Position numbers and translations under genes: made by a program. Below the pieces are notes generated by a model that did not search any database, had not been told where the DNA came from, and saw only the letters and a list, made by a program, of their open reading frames with translations. This document shows positions 11,817 to 22,326 of a DNA stretch of 64,000 nucleotides, piece by piece. Numbering within the stretch: the stretch's first letter is position 1; each line of letters opens with the position of its first letter. Location of the stretch: contig NC_060237.1 of the NCBI RefSeq assembly GCF_021155775.2, forward strand, positions 9,635,832 through 9,699,831, read 5' to 3'. The DNA comes from Neodiprion pinetum. Its lineage: Eukaryota; Arthropoda; Insecta; Hymenoptera; Diprionidae.

Positions 11817-12035
11817 GAAAAAGGAGGCCCGGATTAATTTAGAAAATCGGCTTTTCATTTCTCAAACTAATTGTTACCGTTGTCTAGTTTAATATTCACG
11901 CATTGCACGCTGTAACAAAAGTTCGGCTTCAAATGTACGACATCGAATTATCAATCAATAATTAAAGCGAGTATCGTTACCTGGAATCTGGGCTGCTCCA
12001 CACTTTTACATGTAGTAGTTTTCGAAGCATCTCAG
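11817..12035 (-). repeat. Divergent ~210-bp direct repeat, copy 2, with minus-strand splice-donor-like site
   Basis: Partner of the copy at 10486-10690, offset by about 1.33 kb. At the equivalent position on the minus strand it reads CCAG|GTAACG, also a plausible donor, with the exon edge at 11981. The conserved flank upstream of the donor (ATGTAGTAGTT, AGCATCTCA on the plus strand) is kept. A donor-like site in both copies of an otherwise diverged repeat is suggestive of duplicated untranslated first exons, but is not proof. Confidence 0.45.
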
Positions 12036-12423
12036 GTTTACAGTTGCACAAAACAATGAAAACTCGGGACACGAAATTCACCTTCAATTACGTAATACAA
12101 CGTAACAGAAATCGTTGAGCTTATACACTTGGCCCGTTTTTGTACAGTCACGTAGTACGAGAATAATTTTCGGTATGTACCTACATGTGTTCGAAGCCAG
12201 CCTCAGTCGAACACTGATAGTAGAGCACCGATTCTCGGTCAACATTTCGAGCGTGTTTACATCGCTGCGTCCTTCGAGACTCGCGTCAATGTTATGATCG
12301 GCTTCAATGGATCGTAAACTTTCGTCGCGTACGCACAAATTTGTTTTCTATTCAAACGGTGAGGTGGTTGCGAGTTGCATTAAACGATTTCTTTTCATCT
12401 TATTCGATAATTCGGTCACCGCC

Positions 12424-12659
12424 GACTCGGCACCCACTCGAGCTCTTCGTTTGTTTCTCGCAGGCTGGCCAACCCGTCTTTAGTTTTAAACTGTGAAAGA
12501 CCGTAAAATGATTGCATCGACAAAGACGACGATTATGTTTTGCCAATGAATGCCCCGTTGTCGTCGATGCAATAATTTTACGATCTTTCACAGTTTGAAA
12601 TTAAAAATGAGTTGGCCAACCCGCGAGAAAGAAATGAAGAACTTGAGTGATGCCGAGTC
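12424..12659. repeat. Long near-perfect hairpin (arms ~105 bp, loop ~25 bp)
   Basis: The arm at 12424-12531 matches the reverse complement of 12557-12659. Shared blocks include GACTCGGCA, CTCTTC/GTTCTTC, TTTCTCGC, TTGGCCAAC/CTGGCCAAC, AAACTGTGAAAGA, CGTAAAAT and ATTGCATCGAC. By eye the arms are roughly 80% identical. Pairing ends sharply outside GACTCGG on both sides. The stem is far longer than a typical animal microRNA precursor. It may be a short foldback MITE or a hairpin RNA locus feeding the siRNA pathway. No target duplication is obvious. Confidence 0.65.
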
Positions 12660-13405
12660 ATTGGTGTCGGACTGCAAACTTTCAAGATATTTTCCCGATG
12701 TATAAACTAGTAATTCAGTTCGTTTACCGGAATAAAAATTACTTGACACCAAACTCGAAGGAACGTTTTCTTACGGAAGTATTATTAAAACTTTTCGATA
12801 CTGCAAATGTATGAGGAATTGTATGTTTCGTCGATTGTCTAAACAGTGACGTTGAAGAAAAGATGGTGAAAATTTTTTTTAGCTACAAAAATAAAAAGAA
12901 AAGAAAGATTCCTTTCGCAATGTGGTAATGATTCGATTCAATGCTGTATTCGGTTTATTCTTGCCGCATGCAATTTCAACTGCAGATGAATATCGTTCAT
13001 TCACTGCAAAGTTAGTTTCCAATCAACAATCGGCAGGGCGACTTTTTTGCTTTTTTCCGCGTTTTTCGCAACATACAGAGAATAAAGATGTGATCGATCT
13101 AGCCCAAAAATGCTTGTATCGAATTCCAAAAAATTCGACAAAAAGGTAACATAACTGTCAACATTTTCTGAGAATTTACGATTTTTTAGCTGATAATTAG
13201 GGCAGCGGTGAAAAAAAGATTAAAAATCACCAAAAATCAATGCTTTTCTTATGGGAACAAGTAAGGCTTCCTAGCGGTGGGTAAATATGGAGGGAAAAAT
13301 TTTTAAAAATTCTCACATTTTTTTTTGAATTATTACGAACCAATTTGGGGGGTAAGACCATTAAAAAGCGATTTTGCCCTTCTTAAGGACAGGTCTAATA
13401 TATAT
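12660..13405. other. No gene recognised
   Basis: AT-rich sequence. An open frame at about 12922-13149 has no recognisable motif. I see nothing else beyond short A and T runs. Confidence 0.6.
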
Positions 13406-13523
13406 CATAATTATCTTTTGTAAGGAGTAAACTCCAATCGTGCGTCGCAGCTGACACACACACTTTTTTTTTTTTTTAACATGGCTTAGCTTGGCAACAT
13501 TGTATCGACAGTCACCACCCTCC
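13406..13523. repeat. Repeat with palindromic modules, copy 2 (short form)
   Basis: It shares CATAATTATC, then TAAGGAGTAAACTCC, then a TCGTGCGTCG...CTGACACACA block and a T-run with about 6377-6444. It ends in GTCACCACCCTCC (13511-13523), the inverse of the module at 5681-5693. The order and orientation of modules equal those of the minus-strand reading of copy 1, with several hundred bases missing between them. It is probably an internally deleted member of the same family. Confidence 0.5.
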
Positions 13524-13590
13524 TCAAAGCATTTTTTAAGAGAGCACGGTAAAATTTCTCCGCTTTTTTCAATTTATTCCCGATCAGACC

Positions 13591-13830
13591 ATAAATTTTT
13601 CTGCGGTCGCAAATGAAAAATTTGAAAGCTCGAATTTTTCATGTGCTGCATTTGAAAAATTCACTATTACATTTTAAATTCATTGATTCTGAGAGATATT
13701 TTTTTTTTTTAAATGCGTAGTATATTTTTTGTGAGAGCAGATGAAAAATTACAAGGTCCACATTTTTACGGTGCTGCATAAGAAAAATGCGTCGTCACAT
13801 TTTAAATTTTGTGTTGCCGAAATACATAGT
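13591..13830. repeat. Two-unit tandem repeat, period about 128 bp
   Basis: GCAAATGAAAAATT...GTGCTGCAT...GAAAAAT...ACATTTTAAATT at 13609-13682 recurs as GCAGATGAAAAATT...GTGCTGCAT...GAAAAAT...ACATTTTAAATT at 13737-13809. The similarity extends about 18 bp upstream of each. The two units have diverged clearly, so this is an old duplication. No coding potential. Confidence 0.5.
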
Positions 13831-16191
13831 TTCTAAGCAGGGTAGTAATTTTTTTTCATAAAAACCCATAATTTTTGTAACATGCATCAACAAAAACTGC
13901 GTTAGGTGTCTTTTACATCACGATTATAGTAACAGCAGGGTAATTTTTCTCAGATTTTTCTCTCCGTGTACAGTGTCAGGAAATCTGTCCAATTATATCA
14001 GGTATTTATGAGAAAACACCAATATTCAACTTAATTTGATCCAACATGTAAAAGTGACTTATCAAATAAAATCATTCTATATTGGCAAGAAGATACTAGT
14101 TCTATGAAATTTACCGATAGTTCAAATTGAGGGCTATAGAAAACGTCTGGAGTTTCATTGACATGTTTCCTCTGAGTTTATGCGGGTTTAAAGGCAAAAC
14201 CGTTTATCATTCGTTGGATAATCCCGTAGGACTCGAAACTGCTCGAAAATCTCCCAATGCTTTTCGAAAAATGCATTACGACGAAATCCATAACGCTGAA
14301 TTGAACAAAGCTAACTTCTGTCACTTTCAAAACTATAGAATGTCCATTCGTACCTCGCTTATTTTTCGATGTATTTCACTGGTTCCATCAAAATGGGCCA
14401 CCCTATAAATACAAGCACACGTTTCGCGCGGAGGCATAAGGTACCTATCGAGAATTCATGATACTAACTCAGCTGTAGGCCCCCCTTAAACATCCCTCAT
14501 AACATAAACAAGGGAGGCTCTGCTCTCGTTGCCTTACAAACCAGACTTTGTTGTGTGTGAGTGCAGAAGATATTTAGTGGACGCGACACTCTGACCCCTC
14601 TCAAACATCGTTAACTAACCCTCTGCCATTGCTTAACCTATAAGTCAAATAGCACACTACACAAGTTCAGAATATCTGTTTTGCTCGTAGTATTTTCATG
14701 GAAGCATAAACTGTCGATTTAAGAAAATTTAATACAGCAACATATAAATATTCGAAAATTAAAAAAATTCATTCACGTATCCGTTACATTGAATTGCCAA
14801 GGGTAAAATCCAGGATGAACCTTCCAATGATACCGATGAAAAAGAGTGCTAAACACCTTCGTACCCTTTTTCCGCACTCAAACGATGCTGAAATAATAAT
14901 CTTTGACCCAAAATTTAATCACAATTTTTTCTGAAAATGCGATTTTTCCAACCTTTACAGAACCACGATATTCTATTTTTAAATCTGTAGAGGGCAACTT
15001 TTTTTAAAAATGATATATAGTTTTTTTACAGCTACAACAAAATCATACGCGAAAGTAACATAATTTTTTTTTTTTTTTTTCTTGCACGTACACTTTTGAA
15101 CAATTCATTCTCCATGTAGCAGTCAGAGTTTGATTTATTTCACAATTAAATATCCAGAAATTTCTAGTACATACCTATCTCTTCCCATTCCGTTGAAAAC
15201 AAAATTTAAAAGTCAAGCTACTGAACAATTAATGTGTTCACTAGCTGAAAAACCCTGCGAAAAAGTATTGCGTCTAAGGATTTTCTAGATTTCAGTGCAT
15301 TTTCACAAATGTGCATCAATTACTCTGTTTCTTCTTTATTTCAAATCAGCAACGTTTTCTCCGTTCACATCCTTTGACACAAATGAAAAGGATCATATTC
15401 TACGCGTACCTACAAGAAGACTTACAAGGATAACGACAGTAGATACGTTGATGTAATTAAACTCGAAACAATTCGATTACGTTTCTGTAATTAAGAGATC
15501 GTTAATGGGAACAGTAAATTGTATCAACGTCGAGATTAAGTTGTTATAAATAACGTGTAAAGTAGGAACCACGACTAAAATGCGATCGCATGATTGTAGA
15601 GTGTAGGTAATACGCCCAATATAGAACTTATTGTGAGATTACACAGTAATGAATCCCGTTATACGTTTAAGAATCAGTTACATGTGGAATTACAAGCGTA
15701 GCGGAATCGCAAGAATAATTGGCTTCAATAATAATTGAAGCAAAAATCTCGCAACATCTAATTAGCCCGACATTCGGTCGACTCGGTTAATGCGATTGCG
15801 TTGCGATATTCGCACCGACATAACGTCACGCCAATTCGTGCAATTTTCACGCGCCTCGCGCGAATTTTCGGCTTCCCGCGTGTCCCACACGACAATACAC
15901 AGGCACTTCTACGCGATGTAACCTGCGTGGGAAAAGGACGGGAAAGTGTATAAACCAGTTCTTGCAGTGGGGGGTTGACAGAGCGAGAGAGTCGGGGTTG
16001 GGGATGGGACATACGTCATGGGGTGACAACCGGAACAAATGGAATCTGAACCAGCGCTATGTTCCAGAGATGTTCGTATGTGTGTAATGCTCGATTCTAC
16101 ATTTGCTGCTGCTACCTGCCTCGGTAACGTCATAATGTATAATAGAGCGTTAAAAATAATACCGGGGAACGCCTACCTGTATGTAGTATGA
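13831..16191. other. No gene recognised
   Basis: An open frame at about 14127-14408 ends in ATGGGCCACCCTATA, a phrase I associate with ends of insect transposon remnants; no matching inverted end was found. T17 lies at 15064-15080. A moderately GC-rich stretch at about 15780-16030 is open in several frames, but none looks like protein. Confidence 0.55.
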
Positions 16192-16222
16192 TTGTTGTTG
16201 TTGTTGTTGTTATTATTATTAT
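16192..16222 (+). repeat. (TTG)n(TTA)n microsatellite
   Basis: TTG units pass directly into TTA units, about 31 bp in all. It is a compound trinucleotide repeat and accounts for the valine/isoleucine run of the open frame that starts here. Confidence 0.85.
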
Positions 16223-16388
16223 ACGGACACTGCGAATTCTGGATCAGCTTCATTTGCTACGGCTCCGACAATTTATCGCAAAGGTCTCTGCGTTCTGCTT
16301 GGACAGAAAATTCAATTGCGATGGGAATTGTCACGGATTGCGAATGACAATCTTTTTTTTTCTTTTCACACGCAAGCATGGCAGAATG

Positions 16389-16906
16389 TGAATCAGAAAA
16401 TATTCCACAATTATTTTAGATTTTATATCAACTCTAACCCGTGCCTCAAAAAGGGTAGATTTCCACGTCAAATCTACCGAACGTATTTAGATGAAATCTG
16501 GTATAGGAGGATTTTTTTGGTCACTGATTATGAATCTGAATTCAAAATTTGAAAATTCAAAGTGGTGGATTCAATATAGTGGATTAAAATTCCGAAACTT
16601 TGTCATTTTGAATTCAGACTCGTAATCAGCGACCTCGAGAATCCCCGAGTACCAAGTTTTATCGAAATGAAATGACTTTTTGGATTTCGCTCCACCATAT
16701 TGGATCCCCATTTTGAATGTTTGAATTTTTAGAGTTTCGATTTGTAATCAGCGATCCAAGAAACCGCCCCGTACCATCTTTTCATCTAAATCCGTTCGGT
16801 ATATTTGATGTGCTTCGGAAAGGGCTGAATGAGATCCACCCTCTGTGGGACACGGGTTAGAGTTGAGATAAAAATCTGAAAATATTAGGGAATTATTTTT
16901 GAATTA
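16389..16906. repeat. ~518-bp palindromic repeat with periodic internal units
   Basis: The left arm (about 16389-16595) matches the reverse complement of the right arm (about 16715-16906). Shared outer blocks are ATCAACTCTAACCCGTG / ATCTCAACTCTAACCCGTG; inner blocks are TACCGAACG, TTTAGATGAAA, TGATTA and ATCCAATATGGTGG. The theme TAATCAGCGA-CC-...-CCCCGAGTACCA...TTTTATC occurs three times (about 16480-16520 inverted, 16621-16665 and 16745-16790), so the element also has internal repeat units. No coding potential. It is probably a foldback-type non-autonomous element or a satellite-like dispersed repeat. Confidence 0.6.
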
Positions 16907-19900
16907 TCTGGTGCCGATTTAAATTCAAGTATGACCTCTGTAAGGACTACCCTAAATTATATATGTATATAAAGTGTATAAATAATAGGTTTTAGTAATA
17001 TTTGACTCTCCAACTGAAAATTGGCCACCCTGTGTATATTTTCCTTATACATACATCACAGCTGGATGGCGTATTTTCTTCTTACATCCGTTCAGCACGG
17101 CGAAATCTCGTATATTTTCTCGTCGTCGCGTCGCGGTGTCGGAGATATACGTACTCGTACGTATGCGGTACGATGGGTGAGCTAAGTATAAAATGATAAT
17201 GGAAAGTGGCAACAAACTGCAGAACGATTTCAAAGGGAAAAGGTAATGGAAGAGAAAAAAAAAAAAGGAACAAAAATTACGAACAAATAAATAAATACAC
17301 AACGAATAAGCAAAATTAGAAATAAAATTTCTCGTCCTCGTCAAGCGGTCAAATATTGGCTCGCGAAACGCCCGTCATTATTATTTATCTTTCATGTAAT
17401 TACATTTTCATCCGTTACATATCGATACGCCGAATACGCTGCCACAATATATTATATACACAATATGTATGTATGCATGGAGGTAAACAATTTTTGGCGT
17501 ATAATGCTACACCTATTTGCATCGAATACACGGGTGAGCGATCCTCAAATGTAAATAACGATTCGGGTTCGGGGTATATTAAACGTTTCATGGTAATGAT
17601 ATTGGTAATTACTGCAGAGGCGGTATAATTACCTTTGAAACCGCGTTATTTTGGGATGGTTACAACGAGCGATGGAGACGCTTTTGCAGCAATTGATCAG
17701 TCGGAAATAACGCTCGTCCAGGATGAACGACAATAGGCGATAAACACTTCAAGTACAGTAAAATACGCAATTCTCCTTCGCGAGGCGGTGCAAAAATTTT
17801 CCAGCAATTCGTTTTCCTCCTTCCTCCACGTTATTCCCGGAGGAATAACACGCCGATAAATATATCATTTGCGTTGTAGGAGAGTGAGAGACTCAATTGA
17901 TAGCGAGGCGGCAAAATACGGCTCCACGCGAATCGGCTATATAACTCGTCTGTGCATACTGCACACTTTATATCGAGGACGAGAGCTCCGATCGATTTCT
18001 CGAATTGCATCTCAAGCCCAGACTTCGCAGCTGCCTTGTAAAACCCATATTCCGCTATATTATTCATACTTTACAGAGACCGTTCGACAACGTATTTGTT
18101 ACATGCATAAACCCGGGGGAATAAAAGCGGTTAATTGTCGCTGGATTAACTGGCTCAGTCTTTTCATGTTTGCTGGAATTGTTAAAAGAAAATAAAAAGA
18201 AAAAAAAAAAGGTAAATCACGACTATTGATAACCTGCGTTCAGATTGTCTATTGAAGAAATTATACGAAAGTGAAAATCTCTAATGAATAAATAAATTCA
18301 CTTGGAACTGTAAGAAAAAAGAATCTCAGGCATCGTGCGAGCTATTCATACGTTCTGTAAAGATTGGAAAATCTTACGAATTGGACCATCAAGTTTGTAT
18401 CTTCGTCATTCATAGCGATCTTTTTTCTGCAACAGTCAATAACTCTACTATCGGGCATACCGATTCAATATTATACCATTATGCTGATTTTTACCATCCA
18501 CTATTCCGTTCTTTATGTATAATTTTTTCCTTCCATGTATATAATCATTTTTCTATGTACCTACCACGTATATAGCTGAGAAGGTTCTGTAATTAGTAAC
18601 TGGAGTGGATTTTCAGCTTATTAGAAATAAATCAAAAAATACCGAAATCTCATTTAATTGTAAGAGCTCAAAGGGATAGTGAATTTTTTCAACCGTTAGA
18701 ATTCTGTAACAATTTCGATTTGCATCGACTTCGCTCAGTGTTGAAAAAATGATTGTCTCACACCTGCATAATTGAATAATTATCTGAAAGTTAGTAGCAG
18801 TTCTGAGAATAGACTGGTTTGATTTTTACACATACGAATATTCCTGCAGTTGCAATGACTTTACGATAAATAAGAGTCCAAAGAACGCAGTTCTCGAACC
18901 ACAATATTATTGTCCCTGTATCATCCAAATTTGCGAATCGCGTCACCTGAATAATCCGAATTGAAACAATATTCTAAAATGAAACATCGCATATACGATC
19001 CGGATATTCGAGTATTCCGCACTTGTGAACAGCGTGCAGGGTGATCAACACACCGAGGTCTCAACTGATCCAGGATCAACGATCCTCGATCGATTCGTTA
19101 CGACGTAGATGCATGGGAGAGGTCGTCAATCGCAGCTGCGGCACTTGGGAGGAACAATTACCGAGTTATTGGTCAGACGTAAGTGCGGCGTGACGATGGT
19201 GGTCAGCGGAAGACGGACCTCTCGAACTTTGACTAGGGTAGAGAATAGCTTGTAATGATACCTCCGAGTGTCGTGAGGAACCCAAAGGTTGTCCGGGGTT
19301 ATGCCGGGGCCTCACGGCGCCTAGAAAAGGGTGGAATCGAGGGCCGAGGGTCGAGGGTCGTCGCCGAGGTAGGGAAGGGATGAATGGAGGCGAAGTGGCA
19401 AAGTTCATGCATATGCCACAATCTCATTTGACTGCATAATCGCATTCTATCCTCCCGGGATCGCCGTGTCAACAAGTTACGCGCTGCGTGGATATGCGGA
19501 TATAATGTATACGATGTACACCCGTAGACGCATTCTTTCATTTTCTCTTCTCATTGTTTCCAGCTCAGTCTTCTCTGTACACATCGAGCTTCCCGCCACC
19601 GCGCCGTTTCAAATATTTTTCTCATTTTCCAACGCCGGCGAAACGTTGCGCAACTTCTTTTTACCTTTGTCATCCCGCTCTCGTATGTGGAGAGCTCATT
19701 GTCCTCGGATTCCTAATTTCGGAAATTCTCGCGAACCGCGTTAATCAACACTGTGCACTTTTGGTCGTGATTTGAGGACTTGCACTAGGTAAGAATTTTT
19801 TGGGAATCAATTTTTTTGCATTCCTTGAAAGAAAATAGGTGTTGAGAATGGTGTGGACAAATGTTGTTAAGAAATTCGAAGAATTGTAGATGTTACGGCT

Positions 19901-20583
19901 GAAGCTCTGACTGTGAAGGTAAAATGAGATTAAAAAAAAAAAATCATTATCATTACGCCAAGAATGAATTATTCATAATTTTGGATCAAGACGAAACGTT
20001 TCAATTTCAAGCGTTTTCTTACATAAGACAAACTGTCTTTGAGTTACAGCATATAAAAAATTATTCATAATTTCTTTCTCTTCCGAAACTGTAAACGCGT
20101 CTTACTCGAAACACTGTTTTCAAAAACAGCGTTCACGATATTTCGATAATGGATCGATAAATGCATTTAATAATCGGACACGATAAGTTTGGATGCTTTG
20201 TCTAATCAGCTCCAATCAGAATTAAACAATATCGACACATGTTTCAAAAATGCTTTGTTTACTTAAGAAAATGTACCAAAAATTTATTTCAAATTATATC
20301 CATGCGCCGTTTGGCGATTTTATTTCAATTTTTCAGCTTCTGGTCGTATATCATTCGTATAGTATATCATTAATTGGAAATTCAATGCTTAGTGTAGCAA
20401 CAGGTCACTCGACTACCCAAAATGATGAAAACCATAAAGAATATTTCCAAAAACAGAGTTTACGCCAACGCTAATAAACGATATTTAATGTCGACAAATT
20501 TGAATTAAAAAAATTCATAAACATACTAGAATACATGCTTGTGTTCAATAGAAAAATACTTTCCGGATATAGCAATCATTTTT
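16907..20583. other. No gene recognised
   Basis: A phrase TTGGCCACCCTGTGTATA at 17022-17039 resembles that at about 14391 and may be a transposon end remnant. A-rich runs lie at about 17255-17267 and 18197-18210. A moderately GC-rich stretch at about 19060-19480 contains overlapping open frames on both strands (for example 19166-19541), but none is convincing as protein. Confidence 0.55.
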
Positions 20584-20727
20584 ATGGTTACCTTTTTACT
20601 CGTCTACTCAGGTGTAAAGTCTCAAAATATTTTACCCCTACAGAGCAGTGCACGTAAAATCAGTCAAACCAGAAAAAATAATAATAATGAAATCAGAGTT
20701 GAGAAAGTGGAACTCGAGTTAATTTGA
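20584..20727 (+). CDS. Short open frame (47 aa) with hydrophobic N-terminus; unrecognised
   Basis: From the ATG at 20584 the frame starts MVTFLLVYSGVKSQ, which could act as a short signal sequence, and continues as a polar, basic chain (ARKISQTRKNNNN) to TGA at 20725-20727. The length would suit a small secreted peptide. I see no conserved cysteines, no promoter and no amidation motif. The frame is also open upstream without an ATG, and AT-rich DNA easily produces such a hydrophobic start by chance. Function unknown; probably spurious. Confidence 0.12.
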   Translation: MVTFLLVYSGVKSQNILPLQSSARKISQTRKNNNNEIRVEKVELELI

Positions 20728-21859
20728 TAATCGAATTTTATCAAAAGAATCTCTATTCGACGTAACAAATAATTGAAAAACGTAGATACGAACAGAATAA
20801 GTCAAGTTATTACTAATTTTGGAAATCTTGCATTATTCGACTGTTTTCAGTACGGATTAGGTTATCTGCATTAATGAGAGATTCTTTGAGTAAAGTACGA
20901 GTAAAAGAACTTAAGTTCAACTTTCTAAACCCTGACCTTGTTATTTTTTTATCCTGACCTAAACATTCTCAATGTGCATGTTATTGATTAAAAATCGTCA
21001 AAGTGAAGTAAAAATAGCCAAGATAGCACCCTTGAAACAGAGTAAAACAACGATGCACGACGTTGAAAGTAAAGTTCGAAGAATTTCCACTTCATTTTTC
21101 ACAGTCTAAATCGTGACAGTTGTGAAACTCAAGTTTGCATTTGGTTCTTTGCTGCGCTGTTCCACGTAATACCTTATACGGGTATCAAATGAAGTAAGCG
21201 ATGGTAAAACGGTTGATTCGAGGCAGACGCCTGAAAATATCTATACGTGCATAAGCTAGGCGTAAGAAAGGGTGAGGGGGAATATAAGACTAAACCATGA
21301 TTTATAAGACATGGCGTGAACATGATGGCGGTGGTTGGGGGGGAGGCTGGATGGTGGACGGAAAGAGAAAGATGGTTGTCGCCTGGTGGTTTCATTACGG
21401 TGATATATTATTACGTCAGAGTCGCCCGCTAACCCCTCCCATGAATGTTATTTTATATTTATACGCAGCACGCCTTAGTAATTCATGGGATTTGGCTGTA
21501 CCTTTATTATTGCAGCGCAGCTCTAAATACTACAGAAGATCCTCTCCCACCGAACGCAACTAATTTCACGACGCTCCCACCTAACGCGTATAAGATGTAA
21601 CCCCAGAGTTCGTTCAGATCGAATCATTTGGTCCGGAGGTTTCCTGTTTTTCGTATCATCATTCATCTCCCCGTCTTATTCCCCTATGTCTAGAATAATG
21701 TATCATTATTTCGTCCGTCTCGTCGTCAATGGATGTTTCATGTACATACACGCTGCAATAACATGCCGCGAAATGACACGGCGTTATCCTATAATATGGT
21801 TTACATTTCTGGGTCACTTTGATTATCAATCACCGCTAAGTGTGACCTGTTGAGCATAA
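20728..21859. other. No gene recognised
   Basis: Plain sequence with one G-rich patch at about 21325-21375 (GGTGGTTGGGGGGGAGGCTGG). Open frames at 21174-21563 overlap on opposite strands and carry no motif. Nothing else seen. Confidence 0.55.
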
Positions 21860-22132
21860 GAGGCGGACGGAAAACAACCGAAAGGAATTATAATTCTGAA
21901 AACAGATCGAGTTTTGCGGTCCGATTCAACGGAGCGAATGACGGTATTACCATTCCGCGATACGGAACTTGAGGAAGCGAAAGATGACCAGCAAACTCAG
22001 CAGACTTCACGTCGATCTCTACAGAAATATTTGAATCCGAAATACGTGAAAGTTTGCAAAGAAAATCATGAACGCTTTAAACCGATAACAAGAAAGTCTC
22101 TTCCTCGCATTCATTTCTCGAATAATACCTAA
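21860..22132 (+). CDS. Open segment with protein-like composition (90 codons); possible exon, unrecognised
   Basis: The frame is open from 21860 to TAA at 22130-22132; the first ATG is at 21938, giving 64 aa. The product is rich in Glu, Lys, Gln and Arg (for example DTELEEAKDDQQTQQ and KYVKVCKENHERFKP), unlike the Phe/Ile/Leu-rich translations of most random frames here. No domain is recognised. There is no clear splice acceptor upstream (the best is ...TGAAAACAG at 21905, out of frame with a simple start) and no poly(A) signal just downstream. It could be a terminal exon or a chance frame. Confidence 0.18.
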   Translation, partial: EADGKQPKGIIILKTDRVLRSDSTERMTVLPFRDTELEEAKDDQQTQQTSRRSLQKYLNPKYVKVCKENHERFKPITRKSLPRIHFSNNT

Positions 22133-22289
22133 TGGGATAATCATACATTATAGTTTTCAGCGAGGTACAAATTACTCAGGATTTGTGAAATGGACCGATG
22201 GCGGAGATGCGAAGAGGTGGGGAGATTTATGCTTGGAACTTTTCGAGCGGAGGAAAAGTTTGCAAGTGTACACACACACACACTTATAT

Positions 22290-22326
<37 letters not shown>

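Noticed and set aside
14127..14408. Open frame ending at GGCCACCCTATA, suspected transposase remnant
   Set aside because: No catalytic DDE/D motif or helix-turn-helix visible, and no matching inverted end upstream.
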